The notes beneath the pieces are model-generated. The model made no database searches, was not told the DNA's origin, and worked only from the letters and a program-made list of their open reading frames with translations. From NCBI RefSeq assembly GCF_905147045.1, contig NC_065914.1, forward strand, positions 6,944,001 through 7,008,000: a stretch of 64,000 bases of DNA, given 5' to 3'. The stretch is from Nymphalis io. Lineage: Eukaryota > Arthropoda > Insecta > Lepidoptera > Nymphalidae. Both the position numbers and the translations under genes were made by a program. Every line of letters starts with the position of its first letter. Positions within the stretch are counted from its first letter, which is position 1. Positions 51,173 to 62,269 of the stretch are shown piece by piece.

Positions 51173-51824
51173 GATTATTCATTTAATTATATTATATATT
51201 GATAGATATTTGTAGAACCGAATTTCCCACGACACCACTTCTTTTTATATTAGTCCAATATTCTTAGTCCTTTTATAATAAGAAAATTACCCTTTACTTT
51301 AACAAATACCTGAACTCCATTCGTAACGAACTCTCTAATTGGTCCTAAAAATAAAGTTTCAATTGGCTTAAAAGTTTTCTCAGGGGTTAAAAAACTTTTC
51401 TTCGACCTCCAAACTTTTTACCTGAAAAAGAAAATACTTTAATTAAAACGTGAAAAAAAAAAATTATTAAAATTTAATTAGATAATAAACACCTTATATT
51501 TTTGACTCTGTGTCCGTTTATTTGTTCGGTTTAATCTGTAAGCATTTAAACCACCTATGAGAAGATTTGCTTATACAAGCATGTTAATTTTGTAGGGATG
51601 GATTTATGGCTGAAATTAATATTTTATATACAATCAGATATTTCAATCGATCTTAGATATGAACCGGAAGACACTGTGATTAAAATATGTGAATCACCAA
51701 TGGTTGCAGGTTCAAACGCAGGCCAGTACAACTAATTTTTCATGTGCTTCGATGTAACAACGTCACCGGTAACAGCTATCTTATAACAAAACTTGTTTCT
51801 ACCCGTGTCATCACCCGCGTGTAA
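51173..51824. other. AT-rich stretch with faint repeat traces
   Basis: 51505-51600 (CTCTGTGTCCGTTTATTTG, TTCGGTTTAATCTGTAAGC) resembles a family J-type repeat. 51676-51760 (AATATGTGAATCACCAATGG, TTCATGTGCTTCGATG) may be a family A head. Both weak. Confidence 0.35.
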
Positions 51825-52042
51825 AAAGTCACCTGATGGTCACCACTGCCCATGCACATTGATATTGTATGAAATATTAACCATTGCTTACATCGCAAAT
51901 GCGCCACCAACCTTGGGAATTAAGAAGTTATATCCCTCGTGCCTGTTATTACACTGGCTCACTCACACTTTAGTATTGATGTTTGGCGGTAGAATATGTG
52001 ATAAGTGTGTGGTGCCCAGATGGGCTTGCAAGAAGTAACTGT
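51825..52042 (-). mobile_element. SINE family B, diverged copy
   Basis: AAAAGTCACCTGATGGTCAC, ACATCGCAAATGCGCCACC, GTGCCTGTTATTACACTGGC, GTTTGGCGGTAGAATATGTG and CCAGATGGGCTTGCAAG. Confidence 0.85.
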
Positions 52043-53659
52043 CCCTTTCTATACCCTAAACAATATATATATACAAGATTTCTTAATGATCAATAGCAAA
52101 TACGTGAAAACGTAACAAACATCACAAGCAAATAAACATCACATTCGCATGCATACAATAATTATACATACATATTACAAAATTAATTAGGATGCTACGC
52201 AGTATAATTTTAAAACATTTCTCATTTCATAAAAATACACAGTCGACGTTTTTTTTCTCCAATGTACTAGAATTTAATTAAAATCCTCACAAAAGGTGAT
52301 TAATAAACATTTATTCTGAGAAAAGGTTCGTCGATAACTCAAACAGACAAAGGACTTGGGTTTTTGAATAGAAAAGCGATTGTTCTGCATTTGAATCAAT
52401 TGGAGTTCAAGGTTATTGATTGGTCACATAGCAGCTCGTAAATTTTCCACTAATTGACAAAAGACTAATAAGATGTGTTTGAATCGGATAAAGTTAATTA
52501 AAGTTCAAAATCTTTCCTCAATATAGAAGCGTTACACTAGCTTATTAATTGTCAAAAATCTATAACCAGTTCGGAAATAAGTACCACAAATCTGAGAATA
52601 ATTGGCGTAAGAAACGCTTCGGAGTGTTTCTATATGTATAATATAATAACTAACTAACTGCCTGATATATCAACGCACAGCTAAAAGTACTGGGGCTAGC
52701 ACCATAAAAAATTGCATATGGGTTTCTTAAACTCAGTAGGTAAGCACTACGAAAGGATACGAAAAATAAATGATAAAGAGGACGTAAGATCGTATGAAAA
52801 TCCTTCAATTTTGAAGAAAGAGCTATGGAAATTAGAATATAGACATTCTGAATTATGACAAGAGAAGCTGCAAAAAGTCTAGCTAAAAGCTAGTCTAGTC
52901 ACCCACAGCATTTAATAATCCTTTCAATTTTCAACATTTTTAGGCCTTTCCCGGAATTTTAATGTAAAAGCGTATATGGTCCCAGAAACTGGTACTAATC
53001 CTATGTAATCGGAAAATAAAAATTTAATTGTTGTGCTTGTTACTTTTTTAACAGTATATTCATTAAAAATTCTCAAAAAATATTTTATGTCTTTGCGTAC
53101 ATACGTATAAGCATGTAGCGTACATTCTTCTCAGTACAATAGAAGAAAAGCGAAGCTACTCACTAAACTACGACGTATCGGCCAGTCACCGTTAATTGTT
53201 AAATATTGTCGATTTCGATTTTTCGAACACTAATATTTACGTTATTTGTGCAAACGAAATAAATATAAACAAACCAACAAATTATCGTTCAAATAATTAG
53301 TTCAAATACGCGAACACTTTACGCCAATGTTATACCATTAGCAGTCTGGTCACTAAAATCTCGGAAATTTCCCCAAATTTATCACCTCATCGCTAAGAAA
53401 GACGTCATTTGTCACCCCTTCCAATCCCTTTATAGATGTAAAAGACGAGTCCCTTTATATATTAGACGATAAACATTTTACGCACCATAATTAAACACTT
53501 TACATAATGGACCCTGGGATTTATGATTGTGTTTTATTGACAGTTCGTTTGAATTTACTTGATGGAAATACAAGACAATTTTATAACATCACAATGTTTC
53601 TGATGTTGATATCGGAAACTTGTGAAAAATGTCTCATTTTTCAATATAACATCAAATTA
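52043..53659. other. Long AT-rich stretch with a possible family J repeat
   Basis: 52645-52895 carries ACTAACTGCCTGATATATCA, ACGCACAGCTAAAAGTACTG and an AAAGCTAGTCTAG end, as in family J. 53100-53165 has CAGTACAATAGAAGAAAAGC, then GAAGCTACTCAC. The remainder shows nothing. Confidence 0.4.
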
Positions 53660-53795
53660 AGAGTGAGGGAATAGAGAGTGCACCTATGTTTGCGCAATTG
53701 GATGAAATTAGTCAGGAGGACATCTTAATGAAGCTGCAGACCTGGAAGATCTAGGTTGAAATCTTGGATTAGTTCAATAAAAGTTATTAGCAAAT
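53660..53795 (+). mobile_element. SINE family D, two fragments in non-standard order
   Basis: The body block GAGAGTGCACCTATGTTTGC (53674-53693) and AATTAGTCAGGAGGACATC precede the head block TCTAGGTTGAAATCTTGG and AATAAAAGTTATTAGC. In intact copies the head comes first. This suggests two abutting copies, each truncated. Confidence 0.6.
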
Positions 53796-54084
53796 TTCCC
53801 AAATAACAATATCAAGTATTTTTCTTTTTAATAATCGGTAAAAAATAAACGTTTAAAACAAAACCCAAAAGAAATGTATGTATTTATGTATGCTTGTTTG
53901 TTTAATTACTTTTTATCATGTTAAAACATTCATCGTACTTCATATACATGCCCACTAACATTTTATATGTCGTGAATACTTGTTGACCAACATTTAGTTT
54001 TAGGCTTATGTTGTTCAGTATAACTTTAGTATTTAAGGTAACTTAACCCACCCAACGATTGCTGATGGACGATAAAACTCAAAT

Positions 54085-54215
54085 AAGTTACGACCTTACT
54101 TGTAAACATTGTTAAGCGAGTCATTAATCAAGTAATGCTGTGTCTTCTTCTTTCGAATGTCAAATCAATACAGATAGAAAGAGATAAATGATTATTTAAC
54201 CAACCGCTAGCCAAC
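54085..54215. repeat. Dispersed repeat family H, copy 2
   Basis: ACGACCTTACTTGTAAACATT, AGTAATGCTGTGTCTTCTTC and TTTCGAATGTCAAAT match 1227-1325. Confidence 0.45.
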
Positions 54216-54271
54216 TGCTAATGTTTATATTATTTAATTTTATAATTCTTCTAATCAACAAGAAGACCTAG

Positions 54272-54605
54272 AGAGCCGAAATGCCTTGTGTTTAGAACGC
54301 GTGAATCTTAACCGATGATCGTGGGTTCAAACCCGGGCAAGCACCACTGAATTTTCATGTGCTTAATTTGTGTTTATAATTCATCTCATGCTTCACGGTG
54401 AAGGAAAGCATCCTGAGGAAAGCTGCATGTGTCTAATTTCATTGAAATTCTGCCTCATGTGTATTCTACCAACGCGCATTGGAGAAGCGTGGTGGATTAA
54501 GCTCCAAACCTTCTCTTCAAAAGGGAGAGCCATTTTGAAGAGAATGTTAAGAGGCTTTATCCCAGCAGTGGGACATTCACAGGCTGTTACTGTACTGTAC
54601 TGTAA
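54272..54605 (+). mobile_element. SINE family A, full-length copy
   Basis: AGAGCCGAAATGCCTTGTG, GTGGGTTCAAACCCGGG, TTCATCTCATGCTTCACGG, CGCGCATTGGAGAAGC and a CTGTACTGTACTGTA tail. A short insertion (CATTTTGAAGAGAATGTTAAG) splits the AGAGGAGGCC block. Confidence 0.92.
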
Positions 54606-54714
54606 TCACATTTTAATATTAAGAAATTATTTAGATAAGATATATGACAATGAAACCATCAAGAAATAATCATTCCTTAAAGGCCGCTAGTGCACCTGCA
54701 TGCCCACCGGTGTT

Positions 54715-54835
54715 GCAGGTGTGCACGGGCGTTGGTAGCCACTTTCCATCAGCTAAGCCTCCTACCCATTTTCCACGCGCCACACCCCTCCCACACACGC
54801 GTAGGAAAAGCCGCAAGCGGCAACTAGTATATAAT
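54715..54835. repeat. Composite of a family B-like 3' trace and a family J end
   Basis: GGGCGTTGGTAGCCACTTTCC, then ATCAGCTAAGCCTCC resembles the B 3' end. AAAAGCCGCAAGCGGCAACT, AGTAT (54808-54832) resembles the GCGGGC...CTAGT end of family J and is itself a GCCGC/GCGGC hairpin. Confidence 0.35.
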
Positions 54836-55064
54836 AAATACTTAATGTTTTACTGTATTCTGTCATTATATTTTTGTTTTCTTCAACATCAATCCCTAAA
54901 ACGTTTCCAATTATAATAATTAAGCAAGCTCTTAATTACCGTAAGTTAATGGTCCATGAATATAGATTATTAATTAATATATATACAAGAAAACACGCGC
55001 GGGTTTGTCATCATATATAAAATGTTTTTTTGTATCTAAGGCATTGAAAAGCGATAATTGTATT

Positions 55065-55335
55065 TTTTTGTTTTATAATATAGGTAGGTAGACTGGCAGA
55101 TGGGATCTGATGTTAAGTGGTCACCACTGTTAAAATTATTAAACATTCCATTACATCACCAATGCGCCACCAACCCAGGGAACTAAGATATATCTCTTGT
55201 GCCGGTAGTTACACTGGCTCATTCACCCTACAAACCGGAACACAACAATACTAAGTACTGTTGTTGTGCGATAGAATATCTTATAATTGCGTGGTACCTA
55301 TCTAGTCAAGCTTGTACAACCTACCAGCAAGTAAA
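55065..55335 (-). mobile_element. SINE family B, diverged copy
   Basis: TTTTATAATATAGGTAGGTAG, ACATCACCAATGCGCCACC, GTGCCGGTAGTTACACTGG, AGTACTGTTGTTGTGCG and GTGGTACCTATCTAG. Confidence 0.85.
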
Positions 55336-55429
55336 CGCAGCAAGCTTGCATACCAAGTATGGACAAAGGGTACTTTTACCAAACATGTGACCTGAAGAAA
55401 GGCCCTCATAATGCTGGGAGCTGAAACTA

Positions 55430-55585
55430 ATTTTTATAATTTGTCTTTTTTACACGCATACTCTAACATTTGTACTATTTTTAAGTGGAAACTTTATTGG
55501 TTTATGATTTAGTAATAATTCCTTAATTCTATGTAATAACACACTGTATGTTTCCCAAATATAAATAAAATAAAATAAATAAATA
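55430..55585 (+). repeat. Dispersed repeat family G, copy 2
   Basis: Near-identical to the reverse complement of 39860-39995, ending in AAATAAAATAAAATAAATAA. Likely a LINE 3' end. Confidence 0.75.
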
Positions 55586-57124
55586 AAATAATCATTTACA
55601 AAATATAACTTTTTTTTTAATATGAGCCCTAAATTTATTCATTAATAAATATTTTATAAGGTATTTATTCGCCCCAAATGTTTTCGTGCAAAATCAAGCA
55701 CATAAGTCTTGTATGTTGGCTGACCTGCTTCTACGAGCCTTCTACTTTATGCTACGCTATACCAGCGCCGGCTGCTGTATAGAGGATACGTACGTATCGT
55801 AGTCTGATTTTTTCCTGTCAAATTATGACAATCAAATTTGACCATGAAATTTCATTCCCATCGAACCAAAAAACTTCATTTCAAAATCTAGTAATATCAT
55901 AATTAATGAAAAAAGAAACAACTCATAATCACACTCGATGAAAAATATTAAATGTACATAAAAAATTAAAACAATATTTCCATAGTTTAACCAATGGAAG
56001 CACACTAATAAATACCCCTAAATGCACATTCACACAGAAAGATCGTCTGTCAGATGATGTTCATACCGTTTTACAGGACCATATTTTAAGTCTGACAGAC
56101 CTGTGAGATTGTTCTAAGTTTTTTACTTATTCGACAGCGTTGAAGTTAGCTGCGATTTGTATGGAATTCCGATTATTGTTACTAGATGGCGCTGTTTTCA
56201 TTCCATCATCACAAAGGACCGTATTTATTTAGTGATCGGTATATTTTTACTGTATTTGGAATACGGTCGTACTAATTCGTTCGAAAGGCAGACGGACTTC
56301 TGTGTGGATGTAGCCTTAAAGGCTTCTTGGATGTTAGCTTAAACAACGGGTATTACTAAAAAAAATTGTATATAACTTTAAAGGTCTCAGATCCATATTC
56401 GAGGCTAATGTTTTGAATAGCTCATGTTTACATTTCATTTAAACCTCGATGGGTAAGGAATATACCGTCGGGAAATTATATTTTCTAAGAAAATATTCAA
56501 CTACAATGTAGTGTACCTTTAGCATCGTGATAGAACTTCGTTTAAATCTTTGCCCAATCGTATGACTTAATTAGACTACTATTTTTTATTGTATTTTAAT
56601 GATGCAACGGGAGATCAAGTGCAGAACTAACTGCACTTGAATAAAAAGGTTTTTCTTCTAATATTATTTAATCATAATATTAGTTACTTGATCACCCAAA
56701 AACTGCTTATATGTTGACTCAAAGGCTATCTAAAACATGATGTCCTCTTCACACGCGGAAACCGCGCGCATCAGCCAGATTGACTATAAAAATATAACGT
56801 GTAAAATATTTAAATTTCGAATTCGATGTCGCGTAATCTACGAACAATTTGACTTTGTGTACAACAAAATAAAACCACCAAAATGACACAAATATCCAAT
56901 ATCCTATCTGGATTACGAATTGGTTAGTGATTTTGTTCTTTTGATAATAACATATTCATTTTTAGTTATTTATAGCGTTTTTGACGTTGGTCTTGTGGCT
57001 AGTTAGTCTAGTTTCACTGTACCCCGAAGTCTCTATAGGAATGGAGCTCCGCATAGGCGTACCAACCGTTGAGACATTAAAGTAGTATGCGTAAGCCATT
57101 CCGTAACGCCCTCTCCCCTTTTTA
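55586..57124. other. Long unassigned stretch with paired hairpins
   Basis: Two hairpins lie close together: TCAAGTGCAG/CTGCACTTGA (56615-56640) and CTAATATTAT/ATAATATTAG (56658-56683). A 61-codon plus frame (56157-56342) lacks motifs. 56975-57124 may be a degraded family D head (plus). No gene recognised. Confidence 0.4.
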
Positions 57125-57310
57125 TGGGTATGTCGGCACCCTAAACGCTGGCGAGTCCCACTCCCGTGCCCCGGAAAGCACATGAAGCCGTTGGTCCTGC
57201 GTTTGAACTCTTTTCAGCCGTGTGGATTGGCTATGTGTGCCAGTGCGGATTATAAGAGAGAAGGAACAGAGAGTGCGTTTATGTTTGCGCACTCACTTGT
57301 GCAATTTTCC
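57125..57310 (+). mobile_element. SINE family D, 3' two thirds
   Basis: CTCCCGTGCCCCGGAAAGCA, GTTGGTCCTGCGTTTGAAC, TTATAAGAGAGAAGGAACAG and AGAGTGCGTTTATGTTTGCG. Confidence 0.78.
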
Positions 57311-57429
57311 TTAAAATTTAAAAAATTTTTTTTTAACACATTAAATAAAAATGCAAATGTCTGTATATTTGTCGCGTCATCACAACTAAACTAGCGAACT
57401 GATAGTGATGAAATTTGACATACACGAAG

Positions 57430-57733
57430 TTTTTTTTTTTTTTTTATAGAATAGGAAGGTGGACGAGCATATGGGCCTACTTACCTGATGGTAAGTGGTC
57501 ACCAACGCCCATAGACATTGGCATTGTGAGAAATGTCAACCATCGCTTATAGCCAATGCGCCACCAACCTTGGGAACTAAGATTTTATGTCCCTTGTGCC
57601 TGTAATTACACTGGCTCACTCACACTTCAAACCGGAACACAACAATATCAAGTATTACTGTTTTGCGGTAGAATATCTGATGAGTGGGTGGTACCTACCC
57701 AGACGAGCTTGCACAAAGCCCTACCACCAGTAA
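57430..57733 (-). mobile_element. SINE family B, well-preserved copy
   Basis: T16 run, AGGAAGGTGGACGAGCATAT, GGGCC, a 7-bp insertion (TACTTAC), CTGATGGTAAGTGGTCACC, through to GCCCTACCACCAGTAAAG. Among the best preserved in the window. Confidence 0.92.
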
Positions 57734-58094
57734 AGTTTAGATAAGGGTGGGTATTATAAATCATCAGATTTGCAGGAATATTAATTTTTAAATGGACGGA
57801 TTCACGGGGAAGAACCTGTATTGAATTATATAGAACAGAATGTCCCCATTTTCCACATACATTTTTCGTATTTCACCCTCATATCCGGTGGGAATGAATT
57901 TTGGACGTGTCCAACGGTGAACGGTTGCAGCTGTCGCGTACGTGATACGTACCTTTATTTATATATTATGATAAAATTCTACACAGCCTATATAAAACGT
58001 GAAATATTAATTTTATTTTTGGTTATTTTCCACCTTTTTTAATTTAAGTTGAGTGTAATGTTAGCATTATAATTGTACTGTTTATTTTATAAGC
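57734..58094. other. AT-rich stretch
   Basis: A 73-codon plus frame (57821-58042) without motifs. Nothing else. Confidence 0.4.
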
Positions 58095-58430
58095 GTACTG
58101 TCCGTAACAGCCTGTGAATGTACCACTGCTGGGCTAAAGGCCTCCTCTCCTCTTTTTGAGGAGAAGATTTGGAGCTTATTTCACCCCGCTGCTCCAATGC
58201 GGGTTTTTCAATTGCACATATGACAGAATTTCAGTGAAATTAGACACATGAAGGTTTCCTCACGATGTTTTCCTTCACCGTCAAGCACGAGATGAATTAT
58301 AATAACAAATTAAGCACATGAAAATTCAGTGGTGTTAGCCCGGGTTTGAACCCACGTTCATCGGTTAAGATTCACGCGTTCTTACCACTGGGCCATCTCG
58401 GCTTTTTACTGGGCCATTTCGGCTTTTTAT
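58095..58430 (-). mobile_element. SINE family A, full-length copy with duplicated head end
   Basis: TCCGTAACAGCCTGTGAATG to GGGCCATCTCGGCTTTTTAC, then a second GGGCCATTTCGGCTTTTTA: the outermost 22 bp are repeated in tandem. Confidence 0.92.
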
Positions 58431-59301
58431 TTTGTATTAATTGATAGCAAAATAATTGGTTATGATTATCAGTGTGATATTTTTGTTTATAAGACTTGGG
58501 TTTATTTGATATTAATTTAGAACAGTACAATTATAATCGTTTCATGACATCACTATGCTTATCTTATTCCGCTCATCAAACCCTCTCATTTGTTATCCAT
58601 TTCAAAGGAGTTACTGGAAATGATATGCCGCCATTTTGCAGCCGCCATAATGGATTTAAAGTTGTGCTTTAATTTAAAAGTATCCCTTTCATAATAACCT
58701 CATCATAACAACATCATAATAAAAAAATAAATTTGTAATACACGTTCATTTGTTTAAGCATTATTCTGATTCTTGCGGTGTATAAAATTAAAAAATAATT
58801 AAACGAAATGCCTTTAATTTGCGCTAAAATATCCGAAAACAGATTAACTAACTATTACTCATTTAATACTGATATAACAGTTACTATGGTAATAATAAAT
58901 CGCCATTTTGCAGCGTCCGCCATATTGGATTTAAAATGGCGGAATGAAGTTACTCGTTAACTCGGTATTCATCACAATTAGAAGGTATTTGCGTAATGTC
59001 ACTTAGTGGAATATCGAAGAATATCAGTAAAATTATTAGTTTCTTGCTTCCGATTAATGTCCTGCGGCTTTAAATGTATTTAAATAGTTCTTTGAAAGAC
59101 TTACAATATAAGATCTGACGTCATTAACTAAATATTAAGATAATATTTCATGAACTACCATTTTTCGGCACGTTAATTCTATATATAATTATATTTTAAA
59201 TAATAATAATTATCATTTATTGACTTTATATTTATTATTTCATTATTACACAATACAAGAATTACCAATAAATATAGAATGAACAGCAAACATTATAAAG
59301 T
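58431..59301. repeat. AT-rich stretch with a twice-occurring CCGCCATTTTGCAGC motif
   Basis: CGCCATTTTGCAGCCGCCAT, then AATGGATTTAAA (58629-58660) recurs as CGCCATTTTGCAGCGTCCGC, then CATATTGGATTTAAAATGG (58901-58940). The second can fold (CCGCCAT...ATGGCGG). Possibly a small inverted-repeat element. Confidence 0.5.
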
Positions 59302-59550
59302 TTCTTGGTGGTAGGCGTGCAAGCTCGTCTGGGTACCACCCACTCATCAGATATTCTACCGTTCCGGTTTGAAGGGCGAGTGAGCCAGTATAACTACAGA
59401 CACACTATATAACATCTTAGTTCCCAAGGTTGGTGGCGCATTGGTGATGTAAGGAATGGTTGATATTTCTTACATCGCCAAAGTCTATAGGCAGTGGTGA
59501 CCACTTACCATCAGGTTGCCCATTTGCCAGTCCACCTACCTATGTCATAA
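59302..59550 (+). mobile_element. SINE family B copy with internal deletion
   Basis: TTCTTGGTGGTAGGCGTGCAA, GCTCGTCTGGGTACCACCC, then a jump to GTTCCGGTTTGAAGGGCG, ACCACTTACCATCAGGTTGC and an A tail. Confidence 0.88.
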
Positions 59551-59583
59551 AAAAAAATTAATAAAAGATTAAATAACATTAAG

Positions 59584-59584
<1 letters not shown>

Positions 59585-59617
<33 letters not shown>

Positions 59618-59618
59618 C
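59585..59618. repeat. (TA)n microsatellite
   Basis: Uninterrupted TA repeat of about 16 units. Confidence 0.95.
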
Positions 59619-59859
59619 TTACCATATTGTAAGCTTACTTGTACTTAAGAGAGTTAAGTTAAAATATTCTCGGCTTATTAAAAAACTTATATATTATCAA
59701 GGAACAGATTAAGGCTGTGTAATATTGAAGGTTAAGCGCTAAGCTAGCGTCGCATCTTACGAGGTATATAATGCTTAAAGCAACACGCTTATGGCAATAA
59801 AATGACGAAGAAATAGTATATATGTATCCACATTAACTGTAAGTGATGAAATAATAGTA

Positions 59860-60000
59860 GAGCCGGTAATGCTTAGTGGTTAGAATATAGGAATGTTGAC
59901 GTAAGATTACGTGTTCGAACCCGGGCAAGCAAAATTTTATGTTTGGTGAGATGAGAATACCATGAGGATACCGCATATGTTCGTTGATCTGTCACTGTCT
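59860..60000 (+). mobile_element. Unnamed tRNA-like SINE relic (family K)
   Basis: GAGCCGGTAATGCTTAGTGG, ACGTGTTCGAACCCGGGC (B-box-like) and ATACCATGAGGATACCGCAT. The last block recurs at 60410-60432. The head resembles family A but the body differs. Confidence 0.55.
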
Positions 60001-60300
60001 GACGAGCCGGTTGGTGTGGTTGGTAAATATTTGCCTTTCAAGTCGAATATTGTGGGTTCGATACCCACCCAGGACAGACATTTGTGTGCATGAACATGTC
60101 TGTTTGTCCTGATTTTGGGTGTAATTATCTATATAAGTATGTATTTACTAAAAGAACTGCTGATATCTGATGAAGTAAATGATGAAGACAACTGATATAC
60201 TACTTAGTACATCAGTTGTCTGCTTTCCATAGTACAAGCTCTGCTTAGCTTGGGACCAGATGGCCGTGTATGAATAATGTTCCAGGATATTATTATTATT
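60001..60300 (+). mobile_element. SINE family C, full length with internal duplication
   Basis: GACGAGCCGGTTGGTGTGG head, GTGGGTTCGATACCCACC B-box, GACAGACATTTGTGTGCATG, then an extra 55-bp segment (60150-60205) with a second copy of CAACTGATATACTAC against CATCAGTTGTC, then the TTGGGACCAGATGGCCGTG end and (ATT)n. Confidence 0.88.
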
Positions 60301-61046
60301 AATCTACCAAATCAATAACAAAAGGAAAATATCCGCCACGGGACGCCTGGCAGTTGAAACATCGATGTAAGTGATGAGAAGAAATTGTGAGCCTAGAATA
60401 GAGAATACCATAAGGATACCGCATATGTTGGTCGAAAATCTGTCACCTTTTTTTACCTGACTGCGTTAAATCAGCACGACTTATATTTTGCATTAATGCA
60501 TGTATGTATGTGTATGTATTATAGTGAGAGGATATTTATTGTGACTGTAAAATAACACGAATATTTATCAAGTGAATTTTAAATCTATTTGCATAGCCGT
60601 AGAATGCATAATAGCAAACACCATACTAGCCTATCGAGAAATTTCATACTCTTTGTTTGTGAACAGATTGTAATCAGCGATGCGGTTATTGGAAAAATGG
60701 TAGGTATGATAACTGCCCAGCTCGCATGTTAAGCCCATCGGGGACCTCTAACGAACCCTTATATTTACTATTCTATCCAATTTGTTACATACCAGCTGGG
60801 TTAATATTTAAAACAATTGGTTAAAACTTTAATAATCAAATTGGTCCTTCGAGCTGGACTTCAGAAGCGTAGGGTTGTTAAATTATAAAACGTTAAATAA
60901 AGTATAGGGTTTACGTACCATAAGGTCTATTTTATGCACACAATATTGTTACTTATTAAGTTGGAATAAGGCTTCATTTAGAGATTTCTTTATTCATTAT
61001 TAAAACTACAGCATAAGTACTTAAAATATTATTTCTTGTAGTCTTA
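60301..61046. other. AT-rich stretch with a family K fragment
   Basis: 60393-60450 repeats AATACCATAAGGATACCGCA, TATGTTGG and ATCTGTCAC from the relic at 59860. Otherwise nothing. Confidence 0.4.
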
Positions 61047-61125
61047 ACACACATATGACCCAGTGGTTAGAATACGTGAATCTTAACCGATCATGGGTTC
61101 AAATTCAAAGCAAGATTCCTTCCTC
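61047..61125 (+). mobile_element. SINE family A, head fused to a tail fragment
   Basis: ATATGACCCAGTGGTTAG, AATACGTGAATCTTAACCG, TCATGGGTTCAAATTC, then CCTTCCTCAAAAGAC. The body between is deleted. Confidence 0.6.
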
Positions 61126-61671
61126 AAAAGACTTTACTTAATTAATATTAAACATGAACAATAAATGTTTATTTTCTAAAAAGCAATAAATTAAAAAAAA
61201 ATAAGAACAGTACAGATCACATTTCAATTAACAAATTCTTTCATTCAATCCTTATAATGCCACGCAACATAATCAATCAATATGAAAAATCAATTGACTA
61301 CAAACACTTGTCGGAAATGGGATATTTTGTACCCAATTTACCAATTCACGCGTGTCTGAATGATTGACTGACCTCTTTGATGTTCTGTACTCGAAACAGC
61401 CCGAAAAGCTTAATTACGCCAGCTGGTAACTAAGGCGCAGATTGTGGACTGCTGGGTTTTTGTCGACCCCACTCTAAGCAAGCTTTACGCGTAATTGGTG
61501 GGGTGAAATGAAAAATTAGTAGCCATTATTCTTTATTAGAAAAATTTTGGACGTCAACGAACGCAAGACCGATGTTGAATACAGAATTAAACCAGTAAAT
61601 AATTAATATATAAATATAACGTTTCGGTAGTTGAATAGTAATATATATGTTATTATTATAATAATATAATC
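61126..61671. other. AT-rich stretch
   Basis: Nothing recognised. TATTATTATAATAATATAA (61652-61670) precedes the LINE and is palindromic. Confidence 0.4.
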
Positions 61672-62269
61672 TTTATCCGTGTAGTGACGGAGAAAGAATA
61701 CATTTCACTGCCCCTCTCGTTCCCATGGGTGTCGTAAGAGGCGACTAAGGGATATCTGACCGACCATCTGCTCATCTGGTGGTAGGATGCTAAACATCCG
61801 CCTGGCTTGTTACCACCGTACGCATGGTGAAAAACTCGTGAAGTGGCTTGCAGCCGCGTTTCGAGGTCAGCCAGCGTACAGCCAGTGCCCGAGCGAGTAT
61901 TGCCGCGATGGTTGTTGGTCCAATGGAGACGGCTGTTGAACCAATGCCGGGGGAAAGTGTATTGACCTGCCGGACAGGGAGACCAAAAGAAACGGCTGCT
62001 CCGCTGGCCGCTGGCAGCGTGCCTAACCAGCTCGCGAGGCTGCCCCACCAGGCCACGCATAATCTCGGGGTCGACCGTCGTGCCGGTTGGTGACCGGAAG
62101 GTGGGGTCCCGGCGGCCACTTCTGGGGGGGTTCGGGGGCCCTTCCGTCCGGCGGGTCAGTGTATTTTTCCCTTTGGCAACCACTTGGGGAAACACGCCTC
62201 CACACTTTGCCCATCCCTATCGTGGAAATACCTCGCTCGCTTCACGTCTCTTTTCCATTTTTTTTCCCA

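Noticed and set aside
17881..59550. Regularly repeated blocks that might suggest a CRISPR array
   Set aside because: Units are dispersed SINEs of about 250-310 bp in both orientations, not short repeats with unique spacers.
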